Below, piece by piece: positions 16,982-27,200 of a stretch of DNA of 51,873 nucleotides. Every line of letters begins with the position of its first letter. Within the stretch, counting starts at the first letter, position 1. The notes under the pieces are model-generated. The model did not search any database. It saw only the letters and a program-made list of their open reading frames with translations, and was not told where the DNA came from. Position numbers and translations under genes: made by a program. The stretch spans positions 1-51,873 of the forward strand of contig CALFWZ010000044.1 of the NCBI GenBank assembly GCA_937928405.1. Direction: 5' to 3'. The DNA comes from an uncultured Saprospiraceae bacterium. GTDB taxonomy: Bacteria > Bacteroidota > Bacteroidia > Chitinophagales > Saprospiraceae.

Positions 16982-19054
16982 CTAAAACCCCAAAACCTCT
17001 CCAATCACCCGTTCCACCATCTCCACATTCGGCAACGTCGCCTTTTCCAAAATACTATTCAGTCCAATCGCTGGAACCTCCGCTGAACCCAACGTCCTAA
17101 CCGGAGCATCCAAGCGCTTAAAACATTCCTCTTGTATCCAACCTGCCAAACTTTGTGCAAACGAATTACGCGCCGGCTCTTCCGTCAATACCAAACAACG
17201 ATGATGCGAACGAACCGTCTCTAAAATTGCTTCCTCATCCAATGGCACCAAGGTCCTTAAATCTAAAACCGTTACTCGTCCCGGATAGGCAGCAGCAGCA
17301 TTTAATGCCCAATGAACGCCCATTCCGTAAGTAACCACCACGAGTGATTCTCCATTTTTTACATTTTCTTCCTTGGCTTCCAATACCTTATTCGCCAACC
17401 CTAAAGGCAACACATAATCCTTCGTAGGTTCAATGCTTTTAGCAGCTGCGGTACCAGGCACCTTTGACCAGTACAATCCTTTATGTTCAAAAATAACCAC
17501 TGGATTTGGATCGTAATAAGCCGCTTTCATCAACCCTTTGAGATCCGCCCCACAACTTGGATAGACCACTTTAATTCCACGAATTCCTGTAATAATACTT
17601 TCTACACTAGAAGAATGGTAAGGACCACCACTACCATAGGCACCAATTGGTACCCGCAAAACCATACTCACAGGGAATTTTCCATTGCTCAAATAACAAG
17701 ACCTACTCACTTCCGTAAATAATTGGTTAATTCCCGGAAAAATATAATCTGCAAACTGAACTTCTACAATCGGTTTCAATCCCACAGCCGACATCCCAAC
17801 GGTAGAACCAACGATAAATGCTTCTTGAATAGGCGTATTAAAAACACGATCGTCTCCAAATTTTTGAGCTAGCGTAGCCGCCTCACGAAAAACGCCTCCA
17901 AGTCGTGCGCCGACATCTTGTCCGTAAAGCAAACATCGTTGATCTTCCTCCATTAATTCTTCAATGGCATGCAAAGCCGCGTCTACCATAACACCCATTT
18001 CTCCATTAGCAGGAGATCGTTCTCCCGTTTCTTCGGTGATCGGAGTAGGCGCAAAAATATGATCGTAAATAGATTCGGGCGTTGGCTCTTTAGCTTTCCG
18101 TGCTTCTATAAAATCGGCCGCTACTTTTTCGGTTACTTCTTTTTCTAAGGTAGCAATGGCTTTTTTAGAAACCCCAGCATCTAATAATTGATTTTTTAAG
18201 ATAGGGTAGGGATCGGCCAGTTTTGCTTCTTCTAGATCATCTCGGTACCATTCCATTCGAACACCGCTGGTATGGTGATTTAACAAAGGAACCGAAGCGT
18301 GGAGTAAAAAAGGACGACGTTCTTTGCGCATCGTTTTAAAAATCCGATGGATGGTACGGTAAGCTGTAGGAAAATCACTGCCGTCAATACTTACACCTTC
18401 TATTCCGTGAAAACCTTGGATATATTCAGCGGCATTTTGGGCACGTGTTTCTTCTGCATTGGCCGAAATATCCCAGCCATTATCCTGTACCAAAAACAAG
18501 ATAGGAAGTTGTCGTAAACCAGCCATCTGAAAAGCCTCCGCCACCTCTCCTTCGGTGACGGACGCATCACCAAGTGAGCAAACCACAATGCCTTTTTCTT
18601 TTGGTAAATTTTTAAATTTTAAAATCTCTTGATATTGTAAACCCATCGCAATACCGGTGGCAGGAATGGCCTGCATCCCCGTGGCGGATGATTGATGTGG
18701 AATGGTCGGTTTGTCTGCGTCTTTCAAACTGGGATGACTATAATAAGAACGACCTCCAGAGAAAGGATCATCGGCCTTGGCCAATAATTGTAGCATCAAA
18801 TCATAGGGGCGCATACCTAAGGCAAGCAACATGGAATCATCTCGATAGTAGGGAGCTGCGTAGTCCTGTGGCTTTAATTGCATGCCGCAAGCTACCTGAA
18901 TGGCCTCGTGGCCACGACTGGTGGCATGGACATATTTAGAAACCTCTTTAAAATTTTCTTCGTAGAGGATAGTCATGGCACGAGCGGTGCAGAGCAGCCG
19001 GAATCCTTCTGTCAGTATTTTTTTTGAAACTACCTTATTGGAGGCAAGGGACAT
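16982..19054 (-). CDS. 2-oxoacid dehydrogenase E1, alpha-beta fusion
   Basis: 690 aa. An alpha-type half (about 1-340) is fused to a beta-type half (about 365-690). The alpha half has the thiamine diphosphate signature GDASVTEGEVAEAFQMAGL through VQDNGWDIS, and an R-G-H-E-A-I motif near the start. The beta half carries YGQDVGARLGGVFR, FNTPIQEAFIVG, GAYGSGGPYHSSSVE and PVVIFEHKGLYW. This is the ThDP-dependent decarboxylating E1 of a pyruvate or, more likely by overall look, branched-chain 2-oxoacid dehydrogenase complex, acting with E2 and E3 subunits encoded elsewhere. The fused form is common in Bacteroidota. It would make branched acyl-CoA primers and so feed fatty acid synthesis; a link to the neighbouring PUFA locus is only possible. 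It follows the AsmA-like gene on the same strand after 154 bp. Confidence 0.92.
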   Translation of the reverse strand: MSLASNKVVSKKILTEGFRLLCTARAMTILYEENFKEVSKYVHATSRGHEAIQVACGMQLKPQDYAAPYYRDDSMLLALGMRPYDLMLQLLAKADDPFSGGRSYYSHPSLKDADKPTIPHQSSATGMQAIPATGIAMGLQYQEILKFKNLPKEKGIVVCSLGDASVTEGEVAEAFQMAGLRQLPILFLVQDNGWDISANAEETRAQNAAEYIQGFHGIEGVSIDGSDFPTAYRTIHRIFKTMRKERRPFLLHASVPLLNHHTSGVRMEWYRDDLEEAKLADPYPILKNQLLDAGVSKKAIATLEKEVTEKVAADFIEARKAKEPTPESIYDHIFAPTPITEETGERSPANGEMGVMVDAALHAIEELMEEDQRCLLYGQDVGARLGGVFREAATLAQKFGDDRVFNTPIQEAFIVGSTVGMSAVGLKPIVEVQFADYIFPGINQLFTEVSRSCYLSNGKFPVSMVLRVPIGAYGSGGPYHSSSVESIITGIRGIKVVYPSCGADLKGLMKAAYYDPNPVVIFEHKGLYWSKVPGTAAAKSIEPTKDYVLPLGLANKVLEAKEENVKNGESLVVVTYGMGVHWALNAAAAYPGRVTVLDLRTLVPLDEEAILETVRSHHRCLVLTEEPARNSFAQSLAGWIQEECFKRLDAPVRTLGSAEVPAIGLNSILEKATLPNVEMVERVIGEVLGF

Positions 19055-19208
19055 AGATGTTTTGGTTTTGGAAGTAATTTCTTGATCAATATCTCATAGG
19101 GTCGATTGAGCGTATCAACTGGATTTTACTCCTTTGGTTAATCTGGTAATGAGGTAAAAATAAGGAATTCTGTGGAGTTATTAAGTAAGTGGTAGGTCAA
19201 TTTATGAC

Positions 19209-22200
19209 TTAGTCAGATCGGAGGCGTTTTGCCGCTCGTTTTCTAGCGCGTATGGCCCGCTTGTATGCTCTTCGTTCTCGTCGAAATTGCCTTTTTTCTT
19301 TTCGGTAGAGGGGAAGAATGCCTTTTGTTTTGTACCATTTTCGACTGTTAAAACGAAATTTATAATCCATTGTATTTTTCTCATTACCCAAAGCATGGAT
19401 ATGAAATTTTCCACCAGACTCTCCATATTGTTTTGGCAACGGGATGGCTTTCTCATTCCAAAACCAGAGATTAGACCACGGAACAGAAATCAGTAGATTT
19501 GATTTATTATCATACCTAAAATCTCCTTTCATGTAAAGCGTAAAAGCAGTAGAAGTGACATTTAATACTGGAATTCGAACGGTACTATTCTCAATTTTTA
19601 AGGTATCAATTAATGGGGCAAAATGGATATCATCAATTCTTTTGTCGCGTAGGATTTTTCCAGCAGTAGATAATATGGGTTCAAAATTTTGTAGTCGTAG
19701 ACCTTCTAAATCAAACGCCACCGTACCCAGCAGCGTGGTGTCAATGGCGCCTTGGTTGTCAATAATATGGCCATTTAGATGGGAATTGACGGAAAGAATT
19801 CCAGAAACATTACCAGCAGATTTCAGAGAAGGTAATCCGAAAAAATCAAATGCTTGGATCAGATCTTCTAGGTCTATATTCTCAGCTGAAAAATCCGTGT
19901 TAAAACCGGTTCTTTCTAGTTCCGTCAAATCTAATTCTGCGTCCAAAAGCACATGAGCATTTCCTAATTCGAATTCAGTTTTTTGGAGTTCTAAATGATT
20001 CTTATCCTGAAATTTAAGGCCCGTTTTAATATTTTTTGCGTTAAAGGTTTTATACCAAAAGTCGTCGATTACTACGTTAATAGTGGGTAGAAATTTATTG
20101 TAAATACCTTGTACCGTTGCTTTAAAAACATTGGTCTTTTCACGGGTGGGAATTACCTTTTCTTCAGACAAACTATCCGCTTCTGTAATCACGTCAAACA
20201 TCCTAGATAGATCACGGAAATCGAGTTCTTCAGAATAAATATTTAAATCAGAAACAACGCCAATAGGAATAGAATCTAATAGGAGGGTATTAAAATTTTC
20301 TACTTGTCCAGTAACCTTGATCCGATGACCAGACGTTAATGGAATCGCAAAATCTCTGATGATGGCATTTTTATTTTTTAGAATTAAATCTACGTCGTCA
20401 AGCGGTACCGTTAGATTCATATCTTTATAAAATACCTTACTGTCCTGTAATGTTAGTCGACTGTCTAAATTTTCAAGAATACTTTTTTTATCCAATACAT
20501 TTCCTACAAAACCCAACTTGAAATCAAAAATTCCTTCTTTGAAAAAGAACGTATTATTATTAAAAAGTTTATCAAAACGCCTTGCTTCTCCATTGGCCGA
20601 AATGTTTAAATCTGTCTTGATTTTTTCTTTCTCTGAGAAATTAAAAATAGCAGCTAAGTCTAGACGACCTTTGTCCAAATCAAAACCAGTATTTTGTACA
20701 ACTAAAGTAGTAGCATTTTCATAAAACATATTGGAATGTAAATTCTCTAACAAATAATCCTGACTTTTAAAGGTGTCTATTTGAACTTCCAGAGCTGGCT
20801 GGAATTTTTGGTAAACAGTGGCGATACCTCGATGCAGGGCGTTTTTATCTGATGATTTATTGCTTTGGTTTTTGGGTCCATTGAAGATTTCAGTAATCCT
20901 ATTAAAGTTTTTTGAACTGAGTTTTTGAGAGGAAATTTTTACCGTAGAATTTACGTCGTATCCTGGTTCATCTTTTAATAGAGAGGTGAAATTATTTACT
21001 TTTCCAGTAATAGAAACTTGGTTTCCTCCGGTAAATGGAATGCTGATTGCTAGAATTTCTGCATCTCGTTTTTCTAAAGTAATTATCGCACTGTCTATCG
21101 GAATAATCAGGTCTTGATCTGCGTGGTAAATCTTTGTGTCTGTCAACCGCAACGCCACCTCACTACCATTAAGCAAATTGCTTGGATGCTCCAGAGATCC
21201 TTGATAATCAGCGGTTAACGCAAATCGTCCTGCTTGTAAAAGAAATACCTTATTGTCAAATAATTCGTTTAGACTAGCCAAGCCACCATCCGCTTTGATG
21301 CCCAAATTTGCAAGGGTAGCATTACCTTCCGGTAAATGAACTTTTCCGTCCATATGGATGGTTCCTTCTCCAAATTTAAAATTTGAATTTGAAAGAGTTA
21401 AGGTGTTTTTATCTTGATAATTAATGATTGTTTTAAAGTCTTCTACTAATATATTTTTATATGAAAAATTATCAATGTTGATCGAAAGCGTTGGATTAAA
21501 TCGATGATAAATATTTTCAAAAATCGCTCTTAATCCTATGGCTTCTTTTGCTATTCTTTGTTGGTTGGATGAGGGAGTGGCGGCTTGAATAGTGGCAAAT
21601 AAACCGTCATAATCCAAGTCCGTAGATTCAATTCTTAAGGTGGATTTTATGGGCTGCTTTTGCTCGTCAAAAAGTAAGGAAGCGAAGTTATTTAAACTCC
21701 CAGAAATTTCTAAATGCTGATTGTTCGGAAACGCTAACTGCAAAGATTTTAGGATGGCATTACCCTTTTTTGTATCAAACCGAATTTTGTGAACAGGCAC
21801 AGTTAGATCTGCTTTGCTATAATACACATTGGTTTTCTGTACCCGAAATTCATTGGTAGCATACGTTAGAATGTCTAAAGGATTTTTCACATCTCCTTTA
21901 AAATTACTGTTTAAGTTAAATTGTCCAGATTTAAAGAAAAAAGCATCGTTTTTGAATATCTTATTCAGCCGTTCTGTGGGGCCATTTGCCAAAAGATTTA
22001 ACTGAATTAAATTTTTAGATTTCGGTGTACTTTCTAAATAAGAATTCTTCAAAGAAAAAGGGACTCCTTCAAAATAACCGGATGCATCTGAAAAAAGAAT
22101 ATGGAAATCTTTTCTGTTTTTGCTGGTTAAAATTTCATCTCCAATGGCGCGATTAGCTAGATGTCCACTAAAACTAAGACTGTCTAAAAGATGGGTTTTA

Positions 22201-23192
22201 TTAAAAATAGCTTGGTTGTCTTTAACCTCAAAATCTAAGATTACCAAAGGGTTTCCTTCGCCTTTAAATTTCCCTTGAATTTTTGTTTTGGTATAAAACG
22301 GTTTGGTTAATTCATATAATTCAATTTTCTCTTGAATGTTTTGGGAAATCAAATTTTTACTAGCCTGATAGTCGGTTGCTTTGTTAACTAATTCAAAATT
22401 GAAAAAATTCTCTTGGCCAAGATTTAAATGGGTCGTAACCAAAAAATTTTGTTCATCTATTTTTAAATCAAAGGGTGGGGCCAAAAATTCCTTTTTTTCG
22501 AGATCAATTCTCGGGGCTAAATCTCCTCGGACGTGTGCGGTATTAAAGAACGTACCTTTCTCTACATTAAGACCCATCTCGTCCATCATGACATCCAAAT
22601 GGAGTGGTCCGGTAAGGATGGAACCTTTGGGTTTAAAGTTTCCTGAAATCTGGTTGATGGTCCCAGTATAACGTTTCTTTTTGGGGCGATTGATAATACT
22701 TATTTGGGCATTTTGGAAGAGAAAATCAACGCCATGAGGACTTAGCCATTTCTCCAAGTCAGGAGCAGAGTTTGGGGTAGTCGCATTTTTTTCTTTTGAA
22801 GATTGAACTAGGGTATCGATCAATATGGAAAAATTGACATCTTTCAGCGCTATTTGACTAAACCCCAATTGTTTTGAAAATAACTTTCTGGTAGAGCAGT
22901 TTAATTCTATCGTTCCGACGGATATGTTCCGGTGGTTACGGCCTGAAAAAGAAGAATCACGGACGGTACTCTGATTAATTTGAATAGTTAAGGTCGGAAA
23001 ACTGCGAAAGATTTGAAAATCAAAATCTTTAATTTTTAATTCGCCAGAATGATTTTCAGAATACCAAGATTCGACTTTATTAATAAGGAAAGGTTTATTC
23101 CGCTCAAGAACTAACAACAACACACCAATGAGCAAAAGGCCGATAAGTATCAGGACACTAAAAAATTTAACGACGGTTTTTAATTTGCCCAT
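19209..23192 (-). CDS. Giant AsmA-like (AsmA/TamB superfamily) membrane protein
   Basis: 1327 aa. One N-terminal transmembrane helix (about residues 9-29, FSVLILIGLLLIGVLLLVLE) is followed by the AsmA start pattern (LKIKDFDFQIFRSFPTLTIQI). The rest is a long beta-rich repeat body in which units such as SLNNFASLLFDEQ, GKVNNFTSLLKDE and GQVENFNTLLLDS recur, and FKFGEGTIHMDGKVHL-type strands repeat. The C-terminal about 60 residues are Lys/Arg-rich. AsmA-like proteins form long beta-groove bridges across the periplasm, and several are implicated in phospholipid transport to the outer membrane. The gene is divergent from tetR and the PUFA synthase genes, separated by about 390 bp, so the two sides could share regulation; that is inference. 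The minus-strand E1 gene lies downstream. Confidence 0.85.
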   Translation of the reverse strand: MGKLKTVVKFFSVLILIGLLLIGVLLLVLERNKPFLINKVESWYSENHSGELKIKDFDFQIFRSFPTLTIQINQSTVRDSSFSGRNHRNISVGTIELNCSTRKLFSKQLGFSQIALKDVNFSILIDTLVQSSKEKNATTPNSAPDLEKWLSPHGVDFLFQNAQISIINRPKKKRYTGTINQISGNFKPKGSILTGPLHLDVMMDEMGLNVEKGTFFNTAHVRGDLAPRIDLEKKEFLAPPFDLKIDEQNFLVTTHLNLGQENFFNFELVNKATDYQASKNLISQNIQEKIELYELTKPFYTKTKIQGKFKGEGNPLVILDFEVKDNQAIFNKTHLLDSLSFSGHLANRAIGDEILTSKNRKDFHILFSDASGYFEGVPFSLKNSYLESTPKSKNLIQLNLLANGPTERLNKIFKNDAFFFKSGQFNLNSNFKGDVKNPLDILTYATNEFRVQKTNVYYSKADLTVPVHKIRFDTKKGNAILKSLQLAFPNNQHLEISGSLNNFASLLFDEQKQPIKSTLRIESTDLDYDGLFATIQAATPSSNQQRIAKEAIGLRAIFENIYHRFNPTLSINIDNFSYKNILVEDFKTIINYQDKNTLTLSNSNFKFGEGTIHMDGKVHLPEGNATLANLGIKADGGLASLNELFDNKVFLLQAGRFALTADYQGSLEHPSNLLNGSEVALRLTDTKIYHADQDLIIPIDSAIITLEKRDAEILAISIPFTGGNQVSITGKVNNFTSLLKDEPGYDVNSTVKISSQKLSSKNFNRITEIFNGPKNQSNKSSDKNALHRGIATVYQKFQPALEVQIDTFKSQDYLLENLHSNMFYENATTLVVQNTGFDLDKGRLDLAAIFNFSEKEKIKTDLNISANGEARRFDKLFNNNTFFFKEGIFDFKLGFVGNVLDKKSILENLDSRLTLQDSKVFYKDMNLTVPLDDVDLILKNKNAIIRDFAIPLTSGHRIKVTGQVENFNTLLLDSIPIGVVSDLNIYSEELDFRDLSRMFDVITEADSLSEEKVIPTREKTNVFKATVQGIYNKFLPTINVVIDDFWYKTFNAKNIKTGLKFQDKNHLELQKTEFELGNAHVLLDAELDLTELERTGFNTDFSAENIDLEDLIQAFDFFGLPSLKSAGNVSGILSVNSHLNGHIIDNQGAIDTTLLGTVAFDLEGLRLQNFEPILSTAGKILRDKRIDDIHFAPLIDTLKIENSTVRIPVLNVTSTAFTLYMKGDFRYDNKSNLLISVPWSNLWFWNEKAIPLPKQYGESGGKFHIHALGNEKNTMDYKFRFNSRKWYKTKGILPLYRKEKRQFRRERRAYKRAIRARKRAAKRLRSD

Positions 23193-23266
23193 TTATTTAC
23201 ATTCACCTTTATGCGAGTCATCTTAGCTATACTAAGAACGCGGTAAAAAGAGGAAAATGAAAAAGC

Positions 23267-23332
23267 TGTTTATTTGTTTAGAATGTTTAACTATTTACAA
23301 GTGGCGCTTATAAACAGTTAAACAAATAAACA
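23267..23332. repeat. 14-bp inverted repeat
   Basis: tgtttatttgttta (23267-23280) and its exact complement taaacaaataaaca (23319-23332) are separated by 38 bp. Inside, gtttaact (23285-23292) can also pair with agttaaac (23316-23323). It may be a regulatory site or a transcript structure for the divergent genes. Confidence 0.75.
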
Positions 23333-23480
23333 TTTTAAACCATTTTGAAAATCACTTTTTTATCCCGTTTAGAGTATAACTGATATTTTAACACGCTCTA
23401 TATCTGCAAAATACCTCAATGATCCCAAATAGGCAAGGGGTATTCAATTCTATGATTTATAAAATGAATCTATTGTTGGA

Positions 23481-23511
23481 GTTGGATTTCTGATAATTAT
23501 GATTACTTTTA
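23481..23511 (+). promoter_or_regulatory. Candidate promoter of tetR-pfa operon
   Basis: GTTG (23481-23484), a 19-nt spacer and TACTTTTA (23504-23511) match the Bacteroidota pattern TTTG-N19-TAnnTTTG with one mismatch in each box. It is about 67 bp before the tetR ATG. Confidence 0.5.
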
Positions 23512-23512
23512 C

Positions 23513-23542
23513 ATGGTACGCAAGAAACTTTTTAAGTACCAT
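23513..23542 (+). promoter_or_regulatory. Candidate TetR operator
   Basis: ATGGTAC (23513-23519) and GTACCAT (23536-23542) are exact complements with a 16-bp spacer. The pair starts one base after the candidate -7 box and lies 36 bp before tetR, the usual place for autoregulation. A TetR site of this spacing is plausible but not proven. Confidence 0.45.
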
Positions 23543-23578
23543 TAGTTCAAATAAGTATTTTAATAATTCATAAAGTAC

Positions 23579-24196
23579 ATGATAACCAGAGATTTAATTG
23601 TCAATACGGCTATGAAGACCTTCCTCTCGCAGGGAGTGAAGACGGTGCCATTAGACCGCCTGGCTAAAGATTTAAGGACTTCTAAGCGAACGATTTACCA
23701 ACATTTTGAAAATAAAACAGAACTGTTAAAAGCCTGTTTAGCGGATTATCACACTCAGATAAAAAGAGAAAATCAAGATATTATTGATAATTCTTCGAAT
23801 GCGATCCAAGCAATGGGGCATCTTTATCAGCAGATCTTACTTCGTGCCAGTCTCGTCAATCCTAATTTCTTTAATGACATTATTCATTATTATCCAGGCC
23901 TACTCAATGAATCTTATAAGGAAACAGGAAATTTTGCGCACCAACAGTTGCAGGATATGGCCAATTGGGCCATCGAAGATGAAATATTTCTACCAGATAT
24001 GGATACCGAAGTAGCGACCAAAACGGTCTTAGCATTACTGAAACTGCTGAAAGATAATAACCAGTTTCCTGTTTCAGAATTTAGTAAGGAACGCCTCACG
24101 TTCGGCATTTTGCTCCCATACATGCGTGGATTATGTACTGCCAAAGGACGACGACTGTTAGATAAACAAGAAGAATTATACCGAGTAACCATTTAA
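23579..24196 (+). CDS. TetR/AcrR-family transcriptional regulator
   Basis: 205 aa, typical for the family. The N-terminal HTH is evident: TAMKTFLSQGVKTVPLDRLAKDLRTSKRTIYQHFENKTELL (written here as one domain, residues about 10-50), with the recognition helix TSKRTIYQHF and the FENKTELL follow-up helix. The remaining about 150 residues are the helical ligand-binding and dimer part, which does not show a known ligand class. The gene ends 22 bp before the pfaA start, so the two are very likely one transcript and TetR probably controls the PUFA operon and itself. Acyl-CoA or fatty acid ligands are common for such regulators near lipid genes, but that is inference. Confidence 0.88.
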   Translation: MITRDLIVNTAMKTFLSQGVKTVPLDRLAKDLRTSKRTIYQHFENKTELLKACLADYHTQIKRENQDIIDNSSNAIQAMGHLYQQILLRASLVNPNFFNDIIHYYPGLLNESYKETGNFAHQQLQDMANWAIEDEIFLPDMDTEVATKTVLALLKLLKDNNQFPVSEFSKERLTFGILLPYMRGLCTAKGRRLLDKQEELYRVTI

Positions 24197-24218
24197 TAAA
24201 AACTGAAATCTTACATAA

Positions 24219-27200
24219 TTGAAAAACACGAGTTCTCTAAAAAATACGCCCATTGCGGTAATTGGTTTATCAGCCATTTTTGCTGATGCAGCCAACGTTG
24301 ATACCTTTTGGAACAATATCATTCAGGCAAAAGATAGCATTAAAGATGTTCCGGACTCTCGATGGTCTATCGATGATTATTATGATCCCGATATGATGGC
24401 ACCGGATAAGACCTATTGTAAACGTGGCGGTTTTCTTCCAGAAATTGATTTTAATCCGCTAGAGTTTGGTTTGCCGCCTAATATCTTAGAAGTAACAGAT
24501 GCTTCTCAATTGTTGGGGCTAGTAGCTGCTCGAGATGCCTTAGCCGACGCTGGCTATGGCAAAGACTCCGCAAAATTTACAGCAGAAGTCAAAGCCAAAA
24601 CAGGTTGTCTATTAGGCGTTGGTGGTGGTCAAAAATTGATCACTCCGTTAATCGCTCGGTTGCAATATCCAATTTGGGAAAAAGCACTACGCAGTAGCGG
24701 TATTGCAGAAGCAGATATACCACCTATCGTAGATAAAATGAAAAAAGCCTATGTTGGCTGGAATGAAAATTCTTTTCCTGGGTTATTAGGGAATGTTATC
24801 TCCGGACGAATCACCAATCGGTTCGATCTAGGTGGAATTAATTCTGTGGTAGATGCTGCTTGCGCCGCCTCACTAAGTGCCATCAAAATGTCCCTCAGTG
24901 AGTTGGTAGAAGGTCGTTGTGATATGATGTTGACGGGTGGAGTAGACACGGATAATTCTCCTTTTATGTATATGTCTTTTTCTAAGACACCAGCTTTTTC
25001 AAAATCAGGTAATATCAGTCCATTCAGTGATAAAGCGGATGGAATGTTGATCGGAGAGGGAGTAGGTATGATGGTATTGAAAAGATTAGAAGATGCCGAA
25101 CGAGACGGCGATCGAATTTATAGCGTCATTACTGGCGTCGGAACTTCCAGCGATGGTCGTTTCAAATCCGTTTATGCTCCTCGTTCTTCGGGACAGGCTT
25201 TGGCCATGAATCGGGCTTACGAAGATGCGGGATACGCACCCGCAACAGTGGGCTTACTTGAAGCTCATGGTACAGGTACAGGGGCTGGTGATCCTACCGA
25301 GTTTGCCTCTATGCAAATGGTTTTTGGCGCCGATAATCCCAAAAAGCAACACATTGCCTTAGGTAGTGTGAAGTCTCAGATCGGACACACCAAAGCCGCT
25401 GCTGGAGCTGCCGGAATGATCAAAGCTGTCCTGGCCCTGCACCATAAAGTGTTACCTCCCACCATTAATGTTGAAAAACCAAATACTAAGTTCAACATTG
25501 AAGAATCAGCTATCTATATCAATACCGAAACGAGACCTTGGATCAAAAATGGTCATCCGCGACGGGCAGGAGTGAGTGCTTTTGGGTTTGGTGGTATCAA
25601 CGTGCACGTTGCGATGGAGGAATACCAAAAAGCTCCTTCCACGACCTATCGTATTCACCAACCGTACCGAACCGTTTTACTGAACGCACCAACATCGGAA
25701 GCGTTAATAGAGCTAGTCGGTCAAACGATCAATGAACTTGACAATGATAAGACGGGCCATTTGGCTTACGAAAAACTCGTAGCAACCATTGAAGCCACTA
25801 TTCCAGATACCGCTGCACGGGTTGGATTTGTTAGTGAAAGCCGTGAACAAGCAATTCAATTTTTGACGATTGCTGCGCAAAATTTATCTAATCAAGACTC
25901 AGCTTGGTCCCATCCCAAAGGAATTTATTTTCGTCCAAATGCCATAAATACCCAAGTGGATAAAACGGTCGCCCTCTTTGCTGGACAAGGTTCGCAGTAT
26001 ATCGGCATGGGCCGAGAATTAATCAATGCTTTTCCAGATATGCGGAAAGATGTAGAGAAAATTGATCAGTTGTTTATTAATAATAATTCGGATAGCCTTA
26101 GCGGTAAAATTTTTCCGCGTCCCGCATTTTCGGATGAAGAACGTAGCGATCAGCAACAAGAACTGACCAATACCCGTTATGCACAACCTGCCATTGGCAC
26201 GTTGAGTATGGGGATGTTTAAGGCTTTACAACGCACAGGATTTCAACCAGATTTTTTGGCTGGACATAGTTTTGGTGAATTAACTGCTTTATGGGCGGCA
26301 GGTGTTTTCACGGATGATGTTTTCTTAGGATTAGCACAAAAAAGAGGAGCGGCTATGTCTAATTCCAATAATGGAAAAGATAGTGGAACCATGTTGGCGG
26401 TAAAAGCTAATTTGGAAACCGTGCAGGAAGCCATCAGTCATTTGCCTGGGGTTACGGTAGCAAATATTAATTCAGAAGATCAGATTGTTTTGGGTGGGAG
26501 TACTGCCGCTATTAAATATGCCACGGATTTTTTAAAGGAAAAAGGATTACGGGTGATCCCATTACCAGTTTCTGCGGCCTTCCATACGAGTTTGGTGGGG
26601 CATGCGCAAGAGCCTTTTGCTAATTTCGTGGAAGCTCAAAAATTTAGTCGTGCCAAGCGACCAGTTTATGCAAATTCAACGGCCCAACCTTATCCTGCCA
26701 AGATTGCAGATATAAAAAATGTATTAAAAGATCAGATTTTAAATCCCGTATTTTTTAAACAACAGATTGAAAATATTTACGAAGAGGGCGGACGAGTGTT
26801 TGTAGAATTTGGACCCAAAGGAGTACTGACAAATTTGGTGAAAAATATTCTAAAAGGAAAAGACTTTCATGCCGTTGCGATCAATCCTAAAGCAAAGCGA
26901 GATAGTGATCTTCAATTCCGACAGGCAGTGGTTGAATTAAAAGTACTAGGTCTAAATCTATCGAATATCGACCCACATTATCGTGCCTCAAAAACACTGG
27001 CGGAACCTGGTAAAATGAATGTGAAAATTAGTGGAAACAATTATGTTTCTCAAGGAACCCAAAAAGCCTATGAAGATGTCATGTCCAATGGCTTCAAAAT
27101 TTCTGGCGGTGGTTCAGAAAAAATTATTGAAAAAATCGTTGAAGTGGAAAAAATTGTGGAGGTAGAATCCATTCCTGTTCATCTAAATAATCAAGAAGAA

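Larger units (their letters stand above)
23193..23578. other. Divergent control region between asmA-like gene and tetR/pfa
   Basis: About 390 bp without an ORF. It holds a 14-bp inverted repeat (23267-23332), the candidate tetR/pfa promoter (23481-23511) and a 7-bp inverted repeat directly behind it (23513-23542). Confidence 0.6.
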
